Origin: a virus
DNA: 28,649 nt
Virus record (IMG/VR): IMGVR_UViG_3300010354_000447
Coordinates: 1 to 28,649 of that record
Reading direction: 5' to 3' (one strand)
Part shown: piece after piece, positions 1 to 12,000 of the stretch
Numbering within the stretch: the first letter of the stretch is position 1
Layout of the letters: each line of letters starts with the position of its first letter
Made by a program: the position numbers and the translations under genes
Notes under the pieces: model-generated
What the model was told of the DNA's origin: nothing
Seen by the model: the letters and a program-made list of their open reading frames with translations, nothing else
Database searches by the model: none

Positions 1-3000
1 CTCGGTGGCAGGACAAATTTAATTGTATTGTTCTGATAATCTATTGTATAATCAGCTACGAGATCTTTGATTTGATCATCAACTTTAACTATCACACTGT
101 TTTCATTAGGAAAATATTGTCCAATTAGAAAATCTGTATTGGTACCATCTGCTATATGATTTTTAAACACAATGTTAGGACAGCCACCGCTAGGCCTGTG
201 ATAAACTTTAATAGCAAATGTATCTAAAACATATCCAGGAACAAATTCTTCTGGACCACTATTTGCCGGACTAATAAATTCTTCGCCATCTAAAATAATA
301 TCATCTGGTTCTAAACCAGTAGCACTTAGTAAAGTTGTTCCATTAAACGAACCACCAGATAGTTGTGTATCATACGAGTCTTGTTCTAATGGATAAGATC
401 CGTCGCTGTCTGGCTTTCTAAAAATAACTCTGTCGCCATACTGATTTCCGCTATATGTATAAATTTGTAAATTAGCTGCCAGCGGTAAAGTAAGTATATC
501 AACTTCACCGTCACCAACATAGGTAGTCATTAAAGCCGAGTCATTAGTTTGATTTATAGTTTGATAATCGGGATCATCAATTCTTACCGCTTTCCAATAA
601 TCGCTAATATAGATTCCTTGATCAACCCATCTTATTCCGTTGTATTCCCAGACGTGGCCAGTATCTAATGTTTTTCTTACGTCGCCTACGCTAGGTGAAC
701 CTGGTAGCGCAGAGTATGAAGACACTCTAGGAATAAATCTAGAAACATAGAAATTAACTTGTTGATTTACCTGCGGAACATATGGTAGTTTAAAACTATA
801 ATTTGTACCATCATAATAAGTTACAAAATCTATAAAACTTTCATTAAAGTTATCCCAGCCCTCAACTCCCCATCCTTTAGAGTTCCAACCATAAGTTACT
901 CCAAAGTCGACTCCAGTAATATTGACTCCACCAAAGTCAATACCACTCATAAGTTGAGCAGGGTCTTTACCAATCTGCCCCGAACTAGGATCATAGAAAA
1001 AGTTTATTCTGTCAACGGCATGTAAATGATCAAAGTTTTTATTATATTCAATAGTTATAGAACTTCCTTTAACTGGGGCTTCTCTAAAAGTTAATAGTCC
1101 CGAATAACTAGTAAACCCTTTTGTAGTTGAAGTTATTGTAGACAATTGATATTCACTACGCAGCATAGGTATACCGTTCACAGTCACATAGGAAGATCCA
1201 TATTTTATTTCTGGGCTCCATCTTAAAGGAAATTGTGTACGAGACCCAGAAACAATATCTCCACTAAAAATTTCATTTTCAGTTAGTTGAGTTACTTCGT
1301 ATGTTGCAGACACCCTATCAAATTTTACTTTTACTAACGTAGACTTTAATAAAGGATCTCCTATTATAGCTACTGCTTTTGCTGGAACACCAGTTGGGGA
1401 TAATCCCCCCTCAAATATTACCCTCGGAGCTTTAAACCAATTTGGGCCGCCTGCGCTAACAATTTCTATTCTATTAACCTTACCGTTGGCAATATAGGCC
1501 TTTAATTTAATTTCATCTGATTCTTCATACTGATTAGTTAATCTAGCATTTTCTAAAGTCACTACTGGAGCAGTAATATATCCGCTTCCCTGATCCACAA
1601 CTTTTATTGCTAGTAATTTAAATCCTAAGCGTTGAGCTATATAATTGTCAGCGAATGATGCGTCTTCAATGCTAACAAAATTTGTGAATATATTTCCAGA
1701 AAGGTCAATTTCAAAATTCTTATTTTGAATCTGGAAATTTTCAGTAACAATTGGAATTAGATCAAAGTCTGTTATGAAAGATCTACTTGGTTCTAAAGTA
1801 GAATAGTTACTTACGAATTCTCTAATTTTTGTACGATAAGGTTTTACTTCGTTAATGTAGTCTTCAAAGAATTGAAGATTATCATTATTATAGGTAACTT
1901 TTTGCTTTAATTCTCCAACATTATGTTGACTCTTAACAAAGCTTGTTTTAAACGCCCAGTCAACAAAAATTTGCTCGTGTAGTGCATAACGCACACTGGC
2001 AAAAAATAAATTCAAATAATCAATATATAATTCATCAGTAAAGATGTTGTTTTTTATTGTATTTAAAATGATCCTTAACTCAGCATCGGGGCTACCATCA
2101 AAAGAATTAGAATCAAATAACGGACCATCATAACCTAAAGCGTTGGCAGAAAACACATATAAATTATCTAAAAATTTAATTGTACCGTTTTCTCTACCTA
2201 TTACAGCGTAATTATCTTCAGTGTACAACGGAGCATTGTTAATCTTTTTAACAAGCATCCAACCGCCTGAGCCTACATTTTTAACTTTAATAATACTGTT
2301 GATAGGTATATCAGTAGTTAATAGCTCGTTAGTATTTTCAACTAGAAAATCAATCTTTGTAAACTGATTATATTGTGTTTCAATATTAGTATCTTCATCT
2401 AAATATGATCCATACCAATCAATGTATTTCCAAAATTTACGCACATCGTAACTTTGTGATTGTATTCTACTCCATAATTTAGTTTCATAGTCTAAAGTAT
2501 AGATACTCCATACATTATTATTTGAAGTATCGCTAGATACTAACACACTGTAGTTTCTAATAGTTAATATTGTTGAACTTTGCTTGTATCCTTCGCCAGC
2601 ATTAACAATGAGTGTATCAACTATTTTTCCTGCTTGATCGATCAATGTCTTAATTTCAGCACCACGACCGGCACCTGTTACTGCGATATCTGGACCATAC
2701 CAAAGTACTGGATCATTGTTTATGTCTAGTTGATAAATTCTATTTCTGCCAAACCCCTGACCAGCATTAAGAATATCAATTCGTTTAATTTTACCTTTTT
2801 CTATGACAGGCAATAAACTCGGTTTTAAGATCCCAGTAGTAGAGACAAAACGTAATTCTTGATCGGTATCAATTTGAACGTCCCATAGTCCGCTCACGTT
2901 AGTAGGTAAAGGATCATAACTATTTAGATCAGATATGTCATAATCATCTACAATTAGTTTATTCTTAAGTACAGAATTAACTCTTTCAATAAATTGTTTT

Positions 3001-6000
3001 AATGCTTCAATTCTGTTAACAAACATACTTTGTAACGGTCTAAACTCAATTCCATATCTCTGCTTTAAAGGCAATCTTAAATCTGGAACTTGAGATCCGT
3101 TAATGTCTTTACCGATTAAACTTTGAAACCATTTAGTTTCAATTGTTTCAGGAATAACTGTATTTCTATTAGAACTAAGCAGTTTCCATTGACTATGATA
3201 GTTAGTATCCTTTTTACTAGATGTCCAATGTTGAATGCTTAACACTACATCACTAGATTCTAAATATTTCTTACAATTGATTAAACTTAGACTGTTAGTT
3301 CCAGTGAAAGCTAAACAACTATATCCATATAATTCTGGATTAGCAATTAATTGAGCAACATCAAATGCGCTAATAAAACGTCCTTCTACTCTTGGAAGAA
3401 TAGTTTTATTTTTTACCCAGTAATAATATGTTTCTTTAAAAGTTTTGCTAATATTGTCATACTGTTTATTAACACTATAAACATCATCGCCGTATCGAGT
3501 TTGACCGCTTACTCCCTGTGCTATCCCCTTTTCAGTATCGGCTAATTTATTCCACTGACTAGGTAATAAAGTAGATTCTACCCATTCGTAGACATCTATG
3601 CTAGCAAACGGAAATAAAGAATTCCAATTTCTAGATCTATATGATACATCCCCCGATTGTGATTCCACAAAACGTGCTGTAGTTAAATCCCACCATAGCA
3701 TACCAACTTGTGCTTTGGTCCAATTCGATCCATCGTCTACAATAACAGTAGATGTTCCTTTACTGTATACAGCAGGATCAAAATAAGTTTTAAATTTAAT
3801 TTCTTGATCGGCTATACCTGGAATTTTTCCCTGAGTTGGATCAACTACATCTAAGTAAGAAACTATAGAATTTGTTTTTTTATTATACAAATATGCTTTT
3901 TTAATTTCTTTTACATTGGGCTTATCAATCTGCTCATAAAGCACATTCCAGCTTCGTCGATCAACCGGTTTAACATACGAATAAACAATTCCAGCGTTAA
4001 TTACTACGCCATCTTCTTCATTTTCTGCCGAAACTAATACACAATTATTTCCAACAGCTAGTTGATTTCCATAACTGCTTTTGAATGTACTTACATTTTC
4101 TAAACTCTCGCCGTAGATATAATTTTCATTAAATCTATCAAACACATCAAGTCTGCCCCTGTCTAATATAATATCAACTATACTTAAAGAATCAGAATCA
4201 AAAGATGTGCTCTGATCTTTTATAGAACTTTGCGGATCATTTACATAATTAGATGTAGAAGGATTACCTAAATAATCCAAGATAGGATAATTTGGTATTG
4301 TTTGAGAATAGGTATCAAACGTAGCCTTTTGATAAATGTCTCCATTTAACGCAAACACAACAAGACTAGAATCATCATTCATGAATTCTAATTTGTATCC
4401 AAATTTTTCAATTTGTTCTTGTTTAGGACTATTAATTGTTTGTATAGGATTTACACCAAAATTTGTTCCATTAAATTTGTATATAAAAACTTGTCCCGCA
4501 TCTTGTATTTTAGGTAAGTCCATTAATGGACTGCCTACTGCCAGGTAATTGCCCGAGAAACTTATCGCAATACTGCCGCCGAATCTTTCTGCGTCATTTG
4601 GTTCATTTCTAGATAATGTTTGGAGATAGTCATAACTAACTCCATTATATTTGTAAACATACACTTCTCCAGAAGTTGTGTTTACATCAGGAGCAGAAAC
4701 AATTAAAAATTTTCCGTCGCCGCTTAACGCAACATTAGTGCCAAAGCCGAACGCAGAATTAGATATTACACTTTCAAGTGACCAAACATTTTCTATTGCT
4801 TGGAAAATGTAAACTTTATTTTGAACCCCAACTGCTAAAATGTAAGCATTATCTGCTTTAGCTAGTGCTAACGCAGAACCAAATTTTTCTCCTACTGTTG
4901 GAACATTACTCACTATGATGTCTTCATCATTGTATTCTCCCGAACTCAAAGACAAATACATTTGAATTTTTCCTGTATTATTATTGTGCTCAGGATATGC
5001 CAATGCTAACCAACGTCCATCATTGCTAAATTTTAAGCCTGTGGCAATATCATCAATTCTATCAGTTAATGCCCAACTAGTAGAATCAGTTGTTTTCTTA
5101 TAAATGTGTACACGTAAATCATCAGCAATCGCGGCAACATTTCCATTACCAGTAATTGAAACTGCTTTACCAAAATTTATATCAGCTTGTACTATTCCTG
5201 AAGCTGCTACAGAGGTTACATCAGGACCGCTATTATTAAATGTAAATGTTTTAGGTCCTATAATTGTTACTGTAACAGAAGCAGTATTAAATGATGCGTT
5301 ACTACAATTTAATACCACAACTTTATCATAAGGAGTTAATCCATGATTAAATGCTGTAGTAATAGTTGCTACATTAGACGATCTAGATACCGTTGCTATT
5401 ACTCCGTGATCTCTTGTTTCTTCTAATGTTTTAATACGTGAAGACCTATAAGCCGGACTGTTTACATAGACTGCGAATTTATTATTTTCATTTTTATCTG
5501 TCCATAGTAATTCATTATTTTTTAACAATGAAGGAATATAGTCATTAGCACTGTCAATATCAGGACTACGCTGACTAGTAAATTCAAATAATGAAATTGT
5601 TAAGGCATCTGTAAATGACTGCCATGCTTGAACTTCTTTAATAAATTTAATTTGATTTCCAGTAACACTAGTAACTTTAGCAAACCCAGACAATTTTTCA
5701 CTGCCGGTAATACCAATTATATCACCAACCGATATACTAGTATTTTTGTTTAATGTTAATGTAACTGTTTTTGTAGGATTAGAATATTCAGCATTAACAA
5801 TTTTGTAAGTTGATTTACTAAATCTAAACACATCCCAGCTTCTGCCTTCAAATCCGCACCATACATAGTCACCTAATTTAAATTCAGAAATGTTGTAATT
5901 TGTAACAGAAGATAATTCATCAAGAACAAATTTTACATCATCGGCTCTTACATAACCAGCACTTCGTAAGTATTGTTCAGTACCAGTAGTTGGCCAGACA

Positions 6001-9000
6001 TTTAGGGTATTATTTTTAGGTTTAACATAAATGTCTGAAGGTAATTGTCTGTAAACAAAATCGTTAGAATTGATGTTTATAGAGTTTACCAATTCTAATG
6101 GTTGAGGCTCTATTTTAAACTCGTCTTCATCTAATATTAATTCAATTTCGTCGTAAGTATCTATAGCTCCGTATTCACCTACACGAATAGCCCATTCTTC
6201 ATCAAAGGTTAAGCTTTCCTGGTCAGCGGCACTTAGAACATCAAACAATTTGTTTAATACATTCTGTGTTCCTTTTTCAATAATCATACCTTGATAGAAC
6301 TTATATTGACTTACATCGTTCTGTATAATATTTTCAAGATACTGACGCTTCTGATAACCAATCAAGTGCTGGGCAATTTTTTGTTGTCCAGCATCAAGAT
6401 TGTCTGTATCTAAATCATAAAAATCAGTAAATTGCTCAACTTTGTAATCCCAGTTTGGTAAAAGTTGACTAGTAGGTTTATCTTCTAATAACACCCAATT
6501 GTTACTATCAAATGTTTCTGCTCCAATAAGTTTTGACTTAGCAGCATAATAGAATTCTTTATGTTTAACAATATCTCCAAGATTGTAATCTATCCAAGGT
6601 TCCCACAATTGAATTTTTGCCTGGTCATAGACAAATCCTTTTACTTCAAACCCGCCATTCCAATTACTAGAAGTGTAACCTACTACTTTAACTCGTTCTT
6701 GATGGAATCCTGCTTCAAGGTCATAAATTGTATCATTAAATAATGTTTGATTGTCTAATACCACAACATGTTCTTTTTGTACAAGATATAAAGTTAAACC
6801 ATATATTCCATACGGAGTATTTTCAGGTTGAATAACAAAATCATTTTCACTACGATAAACCTGGATGAACTCCGGATCGAGTTTTTGTCCGTCCACTCTA
6901 TAAACGTTATAACCGTAAAATGGATCTAATAAACTTTCTACAACTACCATAGAACCTTTGTAGATAATTTTATCAGAAGCAGGACTTAAACTTATAGCCG
7001 AACCTTCATTCCATCCTTGTGTAGACCAAAAAGCAAATTCTTTAGCACTAGTTTCCCAATTTGTAACAACACCTAATGCGTTGTTAAAATCATCAAAGAC
7101 AAACCCTTGATCTTCTAGATAAGCACCATACCCTAGTATAACATCTACAACATCTTGTACTGTTGGTAATTTCACTCCATATGCTATTGTATAAGCGTCA
7201 GATTTTTTAAAATTAGACTTAATAATAATTTCTCTTCCACCAAGAATTGGCAGTTCGGCTAGGCGTACAAATTTATCTTCATCAATGTCTGCGCCGCTAG
7301 TATGAGTCATTTTTGTTCTATAATAGAGATTATTGTATCTTACAATTTTTCCTATTACATAAAGTTTAGCGCTTTCCCATTCTACAAAACTTTCGCTAAT
7401 GCCGCCTACTTTAAACACTCTGTCAACTGTTCTTCCTGGATATACAGTTAAAAATGGATTATCAAAATCATAACCTCTAATTTCAAAACCGTCAGGATAT
7501 TTTGTAACAATGATACCGCTGTATACTACTTTCTTAATAGCACTTGAAGTATTCAACGCAACAATATAATTTTCTTCTGGCACAAATACTCCGCCAGTAG
7601 AAGTTGGAGTTTTACTGTCGAGTAAAATTTTATACTTTTCTTTATTAGTATAACCGCCTAAACGATTAGACATCTTATTAGTTAAATTTTTAAGATCGTT
7701 CTTATATTGCTGAATGCGGTCAGTGTTTTTTGAAGTTATATAATCAACAACATAGTTAATTAACCCTGCTGTATAGATTCTATTTTCAACTTCGTCTTCT
7801 GCTACAGAAGGAACTTTAATATCTTCTAATCTTAAACGTTTGTAAGTGTCTTTGTATACTAATTGACCTACTTTATTTTTAATGATTCTGCTTCTGTCTA
7901 AACATCGACCTAATGTATCATTTGGTCTCATTAACAAAATCGTTTGAAGCACAGCAAAAGGATAATAACTGCTTTGTCTCCATGCGTATTCTACAGGAGA
8001 ACAATCACCAAATTGATAATATCCTTCAGTGAGTGGAAGGGTTCCTAAAGCATATCCAGACTGTAATGGACTTAGCAAGTTGCCGTATTCGTCAACAGGA
8101 GCACCTTGAGATAGTATACCTTTAGCAAATTTTGGATTAATATAGATTGGTTGACCAGATTCTCTTATAGTTCCTGTTTTGATATCATCCCACATTACTA
8201 AATTATCTCTTGTGTATGGGGCAGGACCGTATGTATCTTCCCACCATAAAGGCTTAATACTAAATCCCAAACATTCCCAAGGTCTAATATGAGGTTGATC
8301 AGTATCTAACATCCAATAGTAAATACCTCTCCAGAAAGCTGGTATTGGTTTATTGTCGGGAGAAAATTGATCTCTATAATTAAAACTAAACGAGTTATCT
8401 AAATCTAAAGGATAACCTTTAGTATAGTCTTGATTAATATTTGTTGTCCACTGATAGAAAAATTTAGAAATTATTTTATTATATTCATCTAATGAATAAT
8501 CTGCTGGTCGACTGTAACCAGGAATATGATCATAGATATCAAATATTGAAGGATCATATTTTACTTTTACATTATTAAAAATTCTTCTTTCAAACTCAAG
8601 TATACATTGATCTCTATAATCATTAAAAGTAAACATTGAGCTTCCGTCGTGCCCTCTTAATTTTGTATCAGGAATGTAAATTTCAACTAATGAATTTTTA
8701 TCGAGTATAGTTGCAAATTCTATAATGGCAGAGTCTGGATCTTTAGTAATAGTGTAATCTGTATCATACTCTTTTTGAATTCCGTCGACAAAGATTTTAA
8801 TCAAATAATCATCAATAATATTATTATACCTATCAATTCTTATTATTTTAGTTGTTTCAGGAACAACATTCGGAACTCTAAAAGAAATAGGATCAGCAAT
8901 ATATGTGTTGTCTATAAAAATTTCTGGTTCGTATAAAGGATAGATACCTAATTTTGTAGGTGTAGGTGGTATAAAACATCCATCGGTTGTGTCATACTCA

Positions 9001-12000
9001 TACACTTCTAATACATCATCTTCCTGTAATGGACTTAGTACAGTAAAAAAGTTTTCTTCATTAAAAACATAATCTCTACCATGTAATAATTGTATACCAT
9101 TATGATAAATTAAAACTGATTTATTACTTAGACTGTTTAAATTAAACGATCTAGTCATGCCATATGTTTTATTATTTTCATCTAATACAGTATGCTCAAT
9201 CCTATTAAAGGCAGAATATCCTAGCATGTCACTTAGATAATAAGGAGTAGATTTTGGTCTAGATTCAAACATCTGTCGTAATGCTTCATTGACCATAACT
9301 AACGGATCGGCATCAATGCCTAGATCTGACAATTTGTTTACAAATGATCTTTTAAATGTTCCGTAATCATTTGAAGCTTTTTCTATACCTTTAAATAAAT
9401 TTGAACTTTTATCTCCTAAATGATATAAAGATAAATTTACAGGTCCTACATGCTGAATGAATCTTCTTCCGTATTTAGAAACTCCGCCTAAATCTCTTAA
9501 ATTACTGTTTCCTGGATATTCCCCAGTAAAATTAGGAAGTAGTCGTGTAATCATGTCAACATGATTAATAACTTCTCCTAAAGTAAATTGACCTATATTA
9601 TTGTTTAAAGGATTATTTTCAAGATTTATAGGTAATTTGTAAAATCCTTTTTCATTTTTTGGCCAATTAGCTGTAGTTTCTATTGTAACAACTGTTTCGA
9701 TGTCAGTGATATCTTGCGCTAGTACAACTTTTTTATAATTTATATCTTGTACTACTGAATACTTTGACGGATGAAGTCTAACTCCGTTTAAATAGACATT
9801 TACAATTAATTCAATATCTGAAGGTAAATTATCGTAGACATCTAAAAGGAAATTATTTGTTAATGGTAGAGTTACTATTTCTCCGTTGACTTTTTTATTA
9901 GTTGTTTCATTTTTATACTCTCTAACAACTGGCTGAATCGAAACTTCGTTAGCCTGTTCGACTGTTGTAAAATCGTATTTCTTAGAAGTCCATCCGTTCT
10001 CAAAAGTAATTCTATCTAAATCTTCAATGATCTTTAAAAAACCAATGTCACTATTTTTTCCTATTTGAGTATCTCCTGCCTTATAGAAAAAATCTGGATC
10101 AGATAATAAATTAAAATCAAAAACTATGTCGCCGATGTTGTTAATATTTCTATAAGATAAAGGAAATCCCAACACTGAGTCATTAGACCCGGTCCCTACA
10201 GCATAGCTAAAAATTTTATTTCCTAGAAAATTAGATCCTTGATAAAAATCTAAATCAGAATAGCTATATCCATCTGCATCAAATATGTCAAACAAAGGAG
10301 GCTGGTTAACTTTGGTCTTTTCTTGGGCTGGCAACCAATTAGTACCGTTGTACCAATAAGTTAAGCCTTGATTTTTTATTCCTCGATTCACACTAACAGT
10401 TTCGTACTCGATAGGTTCGTGATCGTCAGACGGAGATAGATAAATTTGATTTCGCGGCTGAGTATACGTTTCAAATTGATGAACTCCTGTACTAGTGCTA
10501 GTTATGTTAACTTTTTGTGACAAATCAGCTCTAGCATATAATTCGATAGTAAATGTGTCAATTACCTTGATGTAATAAACTTGCCTATTCAATAGGCCGC
10601 CAATTACAGTATTACCTTCAGAAGTATATACTATTCTTGTTCTTGTTGTTAACCCATGTCGTTCAGTAAAGGTAATTGTATCAGTATCAACATTGACTGC
10701 GTTTTCTGAATTAAAAGACAATGTTTTTACAGGTGGTGTGACTGTTATAAAATTAACATCATAAATTTTATTTTTAACTGTTATATCTGTATCACCTGTA
10801 AACAATATTCTCATACCGTTTACAAGATCAATACCGTCTACATTATATCCAAGACTTCCCTCAATTGTACTAAAAACATCTTTGGTAAAAGTGTCAATAA
10901 CATCAATGCTTTTTTTAGCCCTATGTCCATAATTGAAAAGTTTGATGCCAGAATTAAATTCGATGATTGGGCGTTTGGCTCTACCAGTTTGGTCAAGGTC
11001 AACTGTTCTTTTCATAACAGTTGCGCTGAGCTCAATAACATCTTTATGAAACCATCGATTATATCGCGACCAAGGATTTAAGTCAGGACTACCTCTGTTT
11101 ATTGTTATATAATCTTGATCTACAGGAAACGTGCCAGTTTCACTAAAAGGCAATCGGTCAAACGGAACATCATCAAATAACAATGTCTTATCTGCGGAAT
11201 ATGATGATCTAATTTCAAGATCAGTTTCTGCAATTAACTTGATAGCCGAACCTACTCCCTCAACATACCAATAGCCAGTGGCATACTTTTCAGGGGTTAC
11301 TTGTCCTTTAAATTCTAATTTCATTCCGTTGCTTAATGCTACAGATTTTCCAGGGCCGTTAGGAATTTGATATGTTTTCTTGCCGATAATTTCATTGTCT
11401 ACATCAACGGCTGTATTTTCTTCTATGTCTAATACATGGAAAACACCACCAGTGTCAACAGAATTTTCACTTACATAAAATAAAACGTTAGGAGCATCTT
11501 GAGGAACTGTAAAAGTTAAAGTACCTTTTTCTACAGCCACACTATCAACACCTTTAGTGTATCGATCTAAAGAACCAGATGTTCTTAATTTTTTAATGCT
11601 AAAAGGATGACCTGGTGCATCAATTTCAAACTTATAAGTCTGACCTCTAAATAATTTTATTTTAGGATTTCTAGTTAGACCATTAGGAGTGAACAAATAA
11701 GCCACATTGTCTTCTTCGTTAACACCCTTAATTGTATATGTACTAGCAATTTCTAATTGTTGTCCAAACACTGATACAGGTTCTGGACCAAAGGGCATCC
11801 AATAATATTGCTGATAATTAACAAACTTATCCCAATCTATGTGCGAATTCCAAGCATAGTATTCTTGTTTATTGATTCTAGCATGATTACTAATAATACC
11901 GCCATTTGTATTAATATGATTAATATGATCAATATAATCTTTAAAAAATGTTACATTACCAAAATCATCTTGTACAATTGCAGCTGGTTCAAATTGATAA

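Noticed and set aside
3351-6743. Plus-strand open frames of 60-75 codons inside the giant gene
   Set aside because: All lie opposite a continuous, protein-like minus frame, lack ribosome sites and have shadow-type composition.
11905-11940. Tandem TTAATATGA-like repeat as a possible regulatory iteron
   Set aside because: It simply encodes a DHINHIN stretch near the start of the giant protein, with only two to three short imperfect copies.
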